The translations under genes and the position numbers were made by a program. Positions 1 through 7,579 of a stretch of 64,000 nt of DNA are shown one piece after another. A model generated the notes under the pieces. It was not told where the DNA came from. It ran no database searches and was given only the letters and a program-made list of their open reading frames with translations. Every line of letters starts with the position of its first letter. Position 1 is the first letter of the stretch. Source of the stretch: an uncultured Clostridia bacterium. GTDB taxonomy: Bacteria; Bacillota; Clostridia; Oscillospirales; Oscillospiraceae. The stretch lies in assembly GCA_947649615.1 (NCBI GenBank), contig CANSSG010000003.1:1-64000 (forward strand). Direction: 5' to 3'.

Positions 1-77
1 TTCTGCTGATTCTATACGGTTTTCTGCTCTCCACCAAAATGACAACTCCAGAGATAGACCATGACGCGGCGTCAAGG

Positions 78-1541
78 TCAAGCATTATTTTGTTGTTTTC
101 CCGAAAATCTTTTCACAGCGCCCATCCCGGCAAACAAAGCCGCCAGCAGGCCAAACCCTGCCAGTACCAGCAGGAACAGGTTCCATCCTACGGTCTGTGG
201 CGCGTCCCACCGGGAGAAGTCGCAGGGAAGGTGCAATGCGTACGGCGTACTGATTGCCCAGCCGTATGCCATCATGATCTTATCAATCAGCCAGGGATAC
301 AGCCACAGCCAAAGCCCCGTCCATCCGCAGGCGGCAGAAGCCCGGAACCATCCGTTTGCTGGCAGATACCGGATGCTCCCCAACAGCCCCCAGGGCAGGA
401 TCAGACCCGTCAGCGCGCAGGGAAGGGCAACAGGAAAAAACCAATCCCCTCCTCTGGCCCAGGAAATGACCCCAAGCATGGCCAGCAGCATGACGGACAC
501 TGCGGAAAAGTATAGCAATGCTTTATGCCGCCGGAGTTTTTCCGGCAGGGGAGCCTGCCGCAGGATAATGGGGAGAAATATAACGCACAGTCCGAATAAA
601 ACGCTGGATTCCACGATGGGGCAGATGTCCGCCATCCCCCCGGCATTCCAACAGCAGGCAAGCAGCATGAGCAGAAGCAAGCCGCTCTGGATGGTAATAA
701 ACAGGCTGGTTTTACAGGTTCTCAGCGTCTCCGGCAGGGGCAGTTGGCGCAGGGCAATGGGCGTGATGATGAATCCCGTCCCGAACAGCACCGCTGTTGC
801 CGACACGTAAAAATGGCCGAAGCTGTGGGCGCTGGGATAATCCATAAAATTCATAGCCGCAACCGCCAGCAGCAGTACCAGCAGGTCTATCCCACAGCAG
901 AGCAAAGCTTTCCGCTGATTCCAAGGGGCGGGGAGGGGAAGCTTCCGCAAAAGCATGGGCAGCAGAAGCAAACAGCCGCCGAACAGAATCCAAAGCCCAA
1001 TAGTTGGAAACCATTGCAGTGATCCGGCGCGGAGACAGCAGAAGAAAATCAACAGTTCTATACTTCCCACCATCACGCCCAGGGATATCACCCATTGAAG
1101 CGCTTCCAAATGGCTCCGTTTTGCCAGCCAAAAGGGCAGTACGGCAATAGACGCCAGAATCATCACCGCCGATACGACAATAGGGAATAGCCCATAGTCG
1201 CTGTTGGTGATGCAGACGATGCCTGCGACCAGCAGTACGGTCCCCAAAATTATGCCCATAAATACGCAGAAGTTCCGGGTCAGTCGTTGGTACTTCTCCG
1301 CCATCCGCTCGGCGGCCCGTTTCTGGGTGTCCACGCTGGCGGTGAGCAGCTCATGCTCCGTCACGTCCAGCGCGGCGCAGATATCCAGCAAAAGGGTGAT
1401 GTCTGGGTAGCTCATGCCCCGTTCCCACTTCGATACGGCGGATTCGGTAACGTAAAGCCGGCCGGCAAATTCCCGCTGGGTCAGCCCCAACTCTTTCCGC
1501 CGCATGCAGATGTACTCACCAAAGGTCTTCTTGTCTTCCAT
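78..1541 (-). CDS. XRE-family regulator with polytopic membrane domain
   Basis: One-component regulator of 487 aa. The first ~65 residues form an XRE helix-turn-helix (LTQREFAGRL, then VTESAVSKWERG). The rest is about twelve hydrophobic segments, so the DNA-binding head is probably anchored to the membrane. The membrane part has internal repeats: an xPLPxxxxxxK element after a hydrophobic helix recurs three times at 63-66 residue spacing. The ATG at 1541 is chosen because AAGGAG lies 10 nt upstream; an in-frame ATG at 1574 has no ribosome site and would add 11 unlikely residues. The next gene (mgtE) lies behind a terminator-like hairpin, so it is probably monocistronic. The ligand and targets are not evident. 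Confidence 0.85.
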   Translation of the reverse strand: MEDKKTFGEYICMRRKELGLTQREFAGRLYVTESAVSKWERGMSYPDITLLLDICAALDVTEHELLTASVDTQKRAAERMAEKYQRLTRNFCVFMGIILGTVLLVAGIVCITNSDYGLFPIVVSAVMILASIAVLPFWLAKRSHLEALQWVISLGVMVGSIELLIFFCCLRAGSLQWFPTIGLWILFGGCLLLLPMLLRKLPLPAPWNQRKALLCCGIDLLVLLLAVAAMNFMDYPSAHSFGHFYVSATAVLFGTGFIITPIALRQLPLPETLRTCKTSLFITIQSGLLLLMLLACCWNAGGMADICPIVESSVLFGLCVIFLPIILRQAPLPEKLRRHKALLYFSAVSVMLLAMLGVISWARGGDWFFPVALPCALTGLILPWGLLGSIRYLPANGWFRASAACGWTGLWLWLYPWLIDKIMMAYGWAISTPYALHLPCDFSRWDAPQTVGWNLFLLVLAGFGLLAALFAGMGAVKRFSGKQQNNA

Positions 1542-1672
1542 TGCATTTCGTCTCCTTGTCGGTTTGGCTTGCAAGCTCTGCCACCACCATACGTTACGGG
1601 AGAAAAAATGTCAAGAAAAATCAGTCCTTTCCACCCTCGACCGTTAGGAAAGTCCAGTATTCCCAATGGTTA

Positions 1673-1701
1673 GCGGTCTCCCTGCTTTGCAGGGAGACCG
1701 C
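1673..1701 (-). terminator. Hairpin after mgtE
   Basis: Perfect 13-bp stem (GCGGTCTCCCTGC) with a 3-nt loop, 11 nt past the mgtE stop. No T-run follows on the minus strand, so it is a terminator-like or RNA-stabilising hairpin rather than a textbook intrinsic terminator. Confidence 0.5.
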
Positions 1702-1711
1702 CGCGCTTTCA

Positions 1712-3091
1712 CTATAATTTCAAAAGCCAGGTGGCAAACTGGAAGTAAATAAGCAGGCTCAGCACATCTACAATCGTGCTGATAAAGGGCGCGGCCATGA
1801 CGGCGGGGTCCAGGCCGGTTTTCTCCGCCAGCAGGGGAAGCAGGCACCCTACCACCTTGGCGCAGAATACCGTGCATACCAGCGTCAGGCAAATTACCAG
1901 CGCCACCAGGACGGTGACCTCGCTGTTTTGCAGTAGGATGCGGTCTACAACTATCAGCTTGACGAAGTTCCCTGCCGCCAGCAGTACACCGCACAGCAAT
2001 GCTACGCGGCCTTCCTTCCACACTACGCTGAAAAGGTCGCTGAAATCAATCTCATTCAAACTCAGCCCGCGGATTACCGCCACGCTGGACTGGTTGCCGC
2101 AGTTCCCCCCCGTACCCATGAGCATGGGGATAAAGCCAATCAGTACGGAACACGCCGCCAGGGAATCCTCAAAGCTGGAAATGACTACCCCCGTGAAGGT
2201 GGCGGACAGCATCAGCAGCATTAGCCATGGCAGGCGGCTTTTTACCGTATCCCACACACCGGCCCGAAGATAGGGCTTGTCCGTGGGGGTGATGGCGGCC
2301 ATCAGCTCGAAGTCCTCTGTGGCCTCTTCCTCCATGACGTCGATAGCGTCATCGATGGTGACAATGCCCACTAGGCGGTGTTCCTTGTCCACCACCGGCA
2401 TGGCCAGGAAGTCGTATTTGCTTAAATCCTGGGCTACGTCCTCCTTGTCCTCCATGGTGGAAGCGGAGACCACGTTCGTCTCCATGATATCCTCAATGAC
2501 ATCCTCCTGATCCGCCAGCAGGAGGGTCCGGATGGAGACCAGTCCCAGCAGACGGCGGCTGGGGTCGGTGACATAGCAGATGTTGATGGTTTCCTTGTCG
2601 ATGCCGGTGCGCCGGATGCGCTTGAGGGCGTCGGCTACAGTCATGTTCCGCTTCAGATCCACAAACTCGGTGGTCATGATGGAACCGGCGGAATCTTCGG
2701 GGTATTTGAGGATTTCGTTGACCGAGCGCCGGGTTTCCGGGTCGCTGTGGCGGAGGATTCGTTTCACCACGGTGGCGGGCATTTCCTCAATCAAGTCCAC
2801 AGTATCGTCCACATAAAGTTCGTCCAACACTTCTTTTAACTCCGCGTCGGAGAAGGATTGGATCAAAACTTCCTGTTCCTCGGGGTCCATTTCCACGAAG
2901 ACTTCGGCGGCTAACTCTTTGGGTAGGAGCCGGTAGACCACCGGCAGGCGGTCCAGGGGCAATTCTGCCAGAATTGCGGCGATGTCGGCGGGTTCAAAGA
3001 GGAAGAGGAGGTCTCTGATTTCCTGCCATCGCTTCCGGGATGATAGTTCCTCAATTTCATCCATAACCCGGCTGTTTTCCAAGTCCAGCAT
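1712..3091 (-). CDS. mgtE: Magnesium transporter MgtE
   Basis: Mg2+ channel/transporter of the inner membrane, 459 aa, normal family length. Domains in order: helical MgtE N domain (~1-130), a CBS pair (~131-250) that in the family senses cytosolic Mg2+, and a C-terminal five-helix pore domain (~270-459). The pore shows the family signature GTGGNCGNQSS and the PAVMAAPFISTIVD segment with the conserved Asp. The ATG at 3091 is preceded by AAAGGAGG at good spacing. No M-box (ykoK) riboswitch was recognised in the leader. It stands alone between terminator-like structures. Confidence 0.95.
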   Translation of the reverse strand: MLDLENSRVMDEIEELSSRKRWQEIRDLLFLFEPADIAAILAELPLDRLPVVYRLLPKELAAEVFVEMDPEEQEVLIQSFSDAELKEVLDELYVDDTVDLIEEMPATVVKRILRHSDPETRRSVNEILKYPEDSAGSIMTTEFVDLKRNMTVADALKRIRRTGIDKETINICYVTDPSRRLLGLVSIRTLLLADQEDVIEDIMETNVVSASTMEDKEDVAQDLSKYDFLAMPVVDKEHRLVGIVTIDDAIDVMEEEATEDFELMAAITPTDKPYLRAGVWDTVKSRLPWLMLLMLSATFTGVVISSFEDSLAACSVLIGFIPMLMGTGGNCGNQSSVAVIRGLSLNEIDFSDLFSVVWKEGRVALLCGVLLAAGNFVKLIVVDRILLQNSEVTVLVALVICLTLVCTVFCAKVVGCLLPLLAEKTGLDPAVMAAPFISTIVDVLSLLIYFQFATWLLKL

Positions 3092-3204
3092 GGCAGCGCC
3101 TCCTTTCTATTTGACGGCGCACAGCGCCGCCGCCCCAATTCTGTACAATAACGAATGTGCTCTTCGTGTCTTTTAGCCCGGGGGTTCCCACCCCCGGACC
3201 CCGG

Positions 3205-3642
3205 GGTTACTTTTTGTGCGAACAAAAAGTAACCAAAAAACCGCTTAAACCTGCGGTTTAAGAATCCCTTATTTATTACGGGGGTTGTTTAGTTACGCTA
3301 CGACCTTTGGTTGGTTTTTTCTGTCTCCAGTGCCGTGGGCCGATGCCGGTGCTTGCTTCTGCGCACAGTTCTAACGATGGTACTGGTTGCCGCGTGAGAC
3401 GCGGCACGGGGATTGGCGGGCGGCGGGCGCAGCGCCGGGAGTACCCAAAACAAAAAAGGTAGGCACTCACAAGATGCCCGTGGATAGGCGCAGAAGACTG
3501 GCGCACGAAGTCCACGCACTATCGGCAGAACACCGGCAGCGTACCAGAAGGAAAACAAAACAAAGATTTCAGGAGGGATACTTAAGGGGGGCCGGCCCCC
3601 CTTAAGTAAGTTTTTGCTACTTTTTCCTTACGGAAAAAGTAG
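3205..3642. repeat. Intergenic element bounded by two similar hairpins
   Basis: The gap 3092-3696 holds no convincing gene. It contains four inverted repeats: 3205-3234 (12-bp stem, ggttactttttg / caaaaagtaacc), 3244-3262 (8-bp stem cttaaacc), a perfect 26-bp palindrome at 3581-3606 (cttaag ... cttaag) and 3617-3642 (11-bp stem ctactttttcc). The outer two hairpins share a TACTTTTT/AAAAAGTA core and enclose ~440 bp with open frames on both strands that lack ribosome sites. This resembles a dispersed, non-coding intergenic element, but only this full copy is in the window. Confidence 0.5.
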
Positions 3643-3660
3643 GAACCCGTCCCCGGAAGG

Positions 3661-3693
3661 GGAAAAAAGCGGGAGCCGCCCCCCAGGGGCGGC
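3661..3693 (-). terminator. Intrinsic terminator of RNase J gene
   Basis: Immediately after the stop codon at 3697 the minus strand folds GCCGCCCC / GGGGCGGC (3675-3693, 3-nt loop), followed by TCCCGCTTTTTT. Confidence 0.65.
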
Positions 3694-3696
3694 AGA

Positions 3697-5352
3697 TCAA
3701 ATCCGGTTGACCACCGGAATGACCATAGGACTCCTCCTTGTGTGACGGAAAAGATACCCGCTGACAGCAGATTTTACCGCCCCGCGCAGCTCGCCGGTGT
3801 CCCGGCCGCCTTTGCCCAGGGCCGCTAAGGCGGCGGACGCCGCCACCTCCGTCAGTTCCCGCATTAAATCCTCCGATTCCTTGACATATATAAATCCTCT
3901 GGTGATAATCTCCGGTTCGCTGAGAAGCTGTCCATGCTGAACATTTAAAATAACTACGACCATGCCGTCTTCCGCTAGAATCTTCCGGTCGCGGAGGACT
4001 ACCGCGCCTACGTCGCCTACGCCGCTGCCGTCTACCAGAATCGACCCGGAAGGCGCCGGCGTTTCCGCCAGTTTGATGGTCTTTGTAGTCAACTCTATGA
4101 CGCTGCCAATGTCCGCCAATACCATGTTTTTCCGGTTCATGCCCATTTCCATGGCTAAATTCATATGGCGGCGGAGCATCTTCTGCTCGCCGTGGAGAGG
4201 GATGAAGAATTTGGGCCGGACCAAGGCGTGAATAATCTTTAATTCCTCCTGGCAGGCGTGGCCGGAAACGTGGAGCGGGTCGGAACGGTCGTAAATTACG
4301 TCTACGCCCTTCCGGAATAATTCGTTGATGACACGGCCTATGGTCTTCTCGTTGCCGGGAATGGCGCTGGCGGATATAATGACACGGTCCCCAGGCCCTA
4401 CGTCAATCTGCTTATGCTGGGAAAAGGCCATGCGGTAGAGGGCGCTCATCTCCTCGCCCTGGCTTCCGGTGGTCACAAGTACCTGCTGCTCCAAGGGGAG
4501 CGCCTTGATCTTATTGATGTCTACTACCGTGTTTTTAGGAAGCGACATGTAGCCTAATTCCGTGGAGACGCGCATAATGTTTTCCATGCTGCGCCCGGAA
4601 ACCGCTACCTTGCGGCCACAGGCTGCCGCCGCGTCAATCACCTGCTGGATACGGTGGACATTGGAGGCGAAGGTGGTGACGATGATCCGCTGCTTACAGC
4701 CGTTGAATAAGCGGTCAAAGGTCTTGCCGACAATGGATTCGCTCATGGTGTAGCCCGGACGCTCCACATTAGTGGAGTCCGCCAGCAACGCCAATACGCC
4801 CTCCTTGCCCAGCTCGCCAAAACGCCCCAGGTCAATGACGTCGCCGTCAATGGGGGTGGAGTCGATTTTAAAGTCGCCTGTGTGGATGATGACGCCCATG
4901 CTGGTATGGATGGCAAAGGCCACCGAGTCGGCGATGGAGTGGTTGACATGGATAAATTCCACGTAAAACTTGCCTACCCGGATCATTTCGCCCGCTTCCA
5001 CCGTCACCAGCTTGGTCTGCTTGAGCAGGCCGTGCTCCTCCAGCTTCAGCTTGATCAGCCCCGCCGTGAGCCGGGTGCAGTACACCGGCATGTTTACCTG
5101 CCGCAGGATATAGGGAATCGCGCCAATATGATCCTCATGGCCGTGGGTAATGAACAGGCCGCGGATGCGGTTTTTATTTTTAACCAGGTATGTCACGTCG
5201 GGGATGACCAGGTCGATGCCGTACATGTCCCCGTCAGGGAAGCCCATGCCGCAGTCTACCACAATGATTTCGCCGCCGTGTTCATAGACGGTCATATTCT
5301 TGCCGACTTCGTTAAGTCCGCCCAGGGGAATAATTTTCATTTTTTCTGCCAA
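3697..5352 (-). CDS. rnj: Ribonuclease J
   Basis: Metallo-beta-lactamase/beta-CASP ribonuclease (5'-3' exo and endo activity in RNA decay and maturation), 551 aa, the usual length. The beta-lactamase domain shows HGHEDHIGAIPY with the two-zinc histidines, and the beta-CASP part contains PLHGEQKMLRRH; the C-terminal domain closes the protein. The start is taken as TTG at 5352, because AAGGAG lies 9 nt upstream and the sequence from here (LAEKMKIIPLGGLNEVG) matches RNase J; the ATG at 5340 is the alternative. The longer open frame to 5445 has no ribosome site and encodes non-homologous residues. A structured RNA region lies between it and its likely promoter. Confidence 0.93.
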   Translation of the reverse strand: MAEKMKIIPLGGLNEVGKNMTVYEHGGEIIVVDCGMGFPDGDMYGIDLVIPDVTYLVKNKNRIRGLFITHGHEDHIGAIPYILRQVNMPVYCTRLTAGLIKLKLEEHGLLKQTKLVTVEAGEMIRVGKFYVEFIHVNHSIADSVAFAIHTSMGVIIHTGDFKIDSTPIDGDVIDLGRFGELGKEGVLALLADSTNVERPGYTMSESIVGKTFDRLFNGCKQRIIVTTFASNVHRIQQVIDAAAACGRKVAVSGRSMENIMRVSTELGYMSLPKNTVVDINKIKALPLEQQVLVTTGSQGEEMSALYRMAFSQHKQIDVGPGDRVIISASAIPGNEKTIGRVINELFRKGVDVIYDRSDPLHVSGHACQEELKIIHALVRPKFFIPLHGEQKMLRRHMNLAMEMGMNRKNMVLADIGSVIELTTKTIKLAETPAPSGSILVDGSGVGDVGAVVLRDRKILAEDGMVVVILNVQHGQLLSEPEIITRGFIYVKESEDLMRELTEVAASAALAALGKGGRDTGELRGAVKSAVSGYLFRHTRRSPMVIPVVNRI

Positions 5353-5427
5353 AACATAGCACTCCTTTTTAATAAACAAAGATATTGGAAAGAAAAGCGC
5401 AACGCAACAGACGGGAGGTGGCCCCCG

Positions 5428-5604
5428 GATTACCGCACCCAGCATCGTGGGTTCTCTGAAGGCCGCCTCCCGCTATGTATGGAAGGCTTCGCGTACCATG
5501 CCGCAACACGGCGCATGGTACAAATATTCATCACAGGCCCACCCGCAGCGGCCTGAGAAAAACCAAATAAAATGCAGCGCGGCGCACTGTCCGCGCGGTT
5601 ATTT
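5428..5604 (-). ncRNA. ssrS: Structured RNA, probable 6S RNA (or rnj leader)
   Basis: On the minus strand the region folds as an interrupted rod. Closing helix: 5572-5575 with 5442-5445, 5555-5559 (gagaa) with 5452-5456 (ttctc), and 5548-5554 (gcggcct) with 5460-5466. A large internal bubble follows and then an apical 9-bp hairpin (5513-5521 with 5493-5501). This closing stem/central bubble/apical stem layout, the size (~175 nt) and the GCGAAGCC...ATAC string on the 3' side of the bubble are what is seen in 6S RNAs that mimic an open promoter. An extended -10 (TGGTATACT) lies just upstream at 5610-5618. No strong terminator is visible, so a long rnj 5' leader is the alternative. Ends are approximate. 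Confidence 0.45.
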
Positions 5605-5609
5605 TATAT

Positions 5610-5618
5610 AGTATACCA
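5610..5618 (-). promoter_or_regulatory. Extended -10 promoter of RNA/rnj
   Basis: Minus strand TGGTATACT, an extended -10 box with no good -35. It sits between the upstream terminator and the structured RNA. Confidence 0.5.
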
Positions 5619-5677
5619 CAGCTTTTCCTAAAAGTATACACAAATTTTCCAAAGGGCGGAAAAACCCTCTCCACCTC

Positions 5678-5716
5678 ATAAAAACATAAAAAGAGCGCCG
5701 TCTTAAGACGGCGCTC
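5678..5716 (-). terminator. Intrinsic terminator of yqeG-pepP operon
   Basis: Minus strand GAGCGCCGTC / GACGGCGCTC with a TTAA loop (5693-5716), followed by TTTTTATGTTTTTATG. Confidence 0.8.
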
Positions 5717-5775
5717 CCAGTCTGTCAAAAGCCCTCCGCAGGAGTTCACGCTGAAAGCGTGAATACATTTCAATC

Positions 5776-5806
5776 ACTTTTTCGAGGGCGTGTACCTCGA
5801 AAAAGT
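5776..5806. repeat. Hairpin with ACTTTTT/AAAAAGT core
   Basis: Perfect 12-bp inverted repeat actttttcgagg / cctcgaaaaagt with a 7-nt loop, in the 3' region of pepP. It shares its core with the hairpins at 3205-3234 and 3617-3642. Confidence 0.6.
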
Positions 5807-5840
5807 ACTTTGCGGGCCGCACTCGGCCCGGTCCCACTTC

Positions 5841-5869
5841 TCAACAAAGATGCGAAGCATCTTTGTTGA
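5841..5869. repeat. 13-bp hairpin tcaacaaagatgc
   Basis: Perfect 13-bp stem with a 3-nt loop. A related but imperfect hairpin with the same AAGATGC/GCATC core occurs at 33188-33215 after hemB. A second copy of the gagcgccgtc stem (5876-5901) lies next to it, nearer the pepP stop. Confidence 0.6.
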
Positions 5870-5927
5870 CGCATAGGAGCGCCGTCTTGGGACGGCGCTC
5901 CATACGAGAAATCCAAGTAGAAATAGG

Positions 5928-7001
5928 TTATTTCAAGATGATCAGTTCATGGGGGGCTTCCATGATATCCTTGCAGCCGCCCTCTTCGATGACGACTACG
6001 TCCTCAATGCGGACGCCAAATTTGCCGGGGAGGTAGATGCCCGGTTCCGCAGAAATCACGGCCCCAACAGGCAGGGGTTTGTCATTGGCGGTGGACGCGC
6101 CGGGGGCTTCGTGGATTTCCACGCCTACGCCGTGGCCGAAGCCGTGGCCGAAGTATTTGCCGTAGCCCGCGTCCTCAATGACCTTGGCGGCCGCTTCATG
6201 AACCTCCTTGCCGGTGGCGCCGGCCTTGGCGGTGGCAATGCCGGCCTTCTGGGCCTCCAGGACGGTGTAATAAACCTTCTCCATTTCCTCGGTGACATGG
6301 CCTACCGCCACCGTCCGGGTCATATCGGAGCAGTATCCGCCATATACGCAGCCGAAGTCCATGGTGATGAAATCGCCGTCCTCCACCTTCTTGTCGGAGG
6401 GGACGCCGTGGGGCATGCTGCTGTTCACGCCGCTGACGACAATCGGCTCAAAACTCATTTTTTCCGCGCCGTGGCTGAGCATCCGGTACTGCAAATAGGC
6501 AGAAATCTCTTTTTCTGTCTTACCGGGCTTGATGAATTCAAGCACTTCCTTCAGCGCCTTCTCTGCGATGCGCTGGGCCGCAATCAGGCAGTCAATCTCT
6601 TCCGGCTCCTTCACAGAACGCAGCTCTGTCAGCAGCTTTGTGGCCGGAACCAACTCCACGCCTTCCAGCTTTTCCTTCCAGCGGTTGTACTCTGCCACGG
6701 TGGCGTATTGCTCCTCAAAGCCCAGCTTCTTGATATTGTGGGCCTTGATGACCTCGTTGGTCAGGGTGGTCACATTGGTCTTGGCGGTGTTTTCACGGAT
6801 TTCCGCACCGGACACCAGCTTCCCGGCGGCCTCGATATAGCGGCTGTCGGTGAAGAAATAACTCTTTTCCTTGGTGATAATGGCCACGCCGGCGGTGGAA
6901 TGGAATTGGGTGGCGTACAGCCGGTTCGGCTCGCTGGTGACCATCATGGCGTCCAGGCCAAAGGCGTCCAGCTTCTCCACGATTTTGTGAAATCTGCTCA
7001 T
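5928..7001 (-). CDS. pepP: M24 Xaa-Pro aminopeptidase (aminopeptidase P family)
   Basis: Cytoplasmic metallopeptidase expected to remove N-terminal residues preceding proline; 357 aa, normal for the short bacterial form. The N-terminal creatinase-like domain (~1-130) is followed by the pita-bread catalytic domain with the metal ligands in MDFGCVYGGYCSDMTRT (two Asp), GHGFGHGVGVEIHE (His), SAEPGIYLPG (Glu) and GVRIEDVVVI (Glu). The ATG at 7001 overlaps the yqeG stop codon as ATGA, implying translational coupling; a longer open frame to 7271 is just the other frame of yqeG. Its transcript ends at the terminator near 5700 after several hairpins. Confidence 0.93.
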   Translation of the reverse strand: MSRFHKIVEKLDAFGLDAMMVTSEPNRLYATQFHSTAGVAIITKEKSYFFTDSRYIEAAGKLVSGAEIRENTAKTNVTTLTNEVIKAHNIKKLGFEEQYATVAEYNRWKEKLEGVELVPATKLLTELRSVKEPEEIDCLIAAQRIAEKALKEVLEFIKPGKTEKEISAYLQYRMLSHGAEKMSFEPIVVSGVNSSMPHGVPSDKKVEDGDFITMDFGCVYGGYCSDMTRTVAVGHVTEEMEKVYYTVLEAQKAGIATAKAGATGKEVHEAAAKVIEDAGYGKYFGHGFGHGVGVEIHEAPGASTANDKPLPVGAVISAEPGIYLPGKFGVRIEDVVVIEEGGCKDIMEAPHELIILK

Positions 7002-7507
7002 GTTTTCCTGCATCTCCTTCTTGCGATCCATTTGAAGGGCCTCTGCAATCCGTGCAGCACATGGTTCCAACCCCCGCACGGCCCGCCCAACGGCTCCACC
7101 ATCAGCGCCAGCACACCGGAACGCTTGGACCCCAGTACATCGGTGAGCAGCTTGTCGCCCAGCATGGCGGTGCGCTCCGGCGGCTGTCCGGCCAGTTCCA
7201 TGGCCTGGCGGTAGCCCCGGGTCCCTGGCTTCCCAGCGTGGCCCACGTAACGGATGCCCAATTCTCCGCAAAACGCCTCCACCCGCCGGGGGGAACGGTT
7301 ATTGGAGAGAATCACCACCGTCACGCCGGCTCCCCGGCAGGCGTCCAGCCAGCGCCGCAGGGCATCGTCCGGCTTTTCCACCCGCCGGGGGGCCAGGGTG
7401 TAATCCAGGTCGCACAGCAGCAGCCGGACGCCAAGTCGTTCCAACTCCTGTGGGGTAAGGTCGTCATAGCGGCTGTAAAGCCGGTCGGGTATCAGGGAAA
7501 ATGGCAT
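6998..7507 (-). CDS. yqeG: YqeG-family HAD IIIA phosphatase
   Basis: 169-aa phosphatase-like protein of the HAD superfamily, close to the usual ~170 aa of YqeG. Motif I is CDLDYTLAP (DxDxT), motif II the Ser in VVILSNN, the Lys is in GHAGKPGT and motif III in MLGDKLLTDVLG. The physiological substrate of YqeG is not settled. The start at 7507 has AAGGAGG five nt upstream. It is the first gene of a two-gene operon with the aminopeptidase, overlapping by 4 nt. Confidence 0.9.
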   Translation of the reverse strand: MPFSLIPDRLYSRYDDLTPQELERLGVRLLLCDLDYTLAPRRVEKPDDALRRWLDACRGAGVTVVILSNNRSPRRVEAFCGELGIRYVGHAGKPGTRGYRQAMELAGQPPERTAMLGDKLLTDVLGSKRSGVLALMVEPLGGPCGGWNHVLHGLQRPFKWIARRRCRKT

Positions 7508-7517
7508 AGCGCCCTCC

Positions 7518-7546
7518 TTGACCGCATAATATGAATGAAGTATAGC
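7518..7546 (+). promoter_or_regulatory. Sigma-A promoter for the 7580 gene
   Basis: TTGACC, 17-nt spacer, TATAGC. It overlaps the opposing yqeG promoter. Confidence 0.6.
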
Positions 7547-7566
7547 ACAAATAAAAAAATTTACAA
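7539..7566 (-). promoter_or_regulatory. Sigma-A promoter for yqeG
   Basis: Minus strand TTGTAA (7561-7566), 16-nt spacer, TATACT (7539-7544). The two divergent -10 boxes share bases, so the promoters probably compete. Confidence 0.6.
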
Positions 7567-7579
7567 GGGGGAAGTGCCT

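Noticed and set aside
3092-3204. M-box magnesium riboswitch before mgtE
   Set aside because: The leader shows no recognisable M-box core sequence; only GC-rich inverted repeats are visible.
3298-3558. Possible 86-aa minus-strand gene in the 3.1-3.7 kb gap
   Set aside because: No ribosome site, Arg/Pro/Ala-rich composition, and it sits between the paired hairpins; better explained as a non-coding repeat element.
5949-7214. 421-aa plus-strand open frame opposite pepP
   Set aside because: Shadow frame over the aminopeptidase; composition is Gly/Val/Leu/His-rich and no motif is seen.
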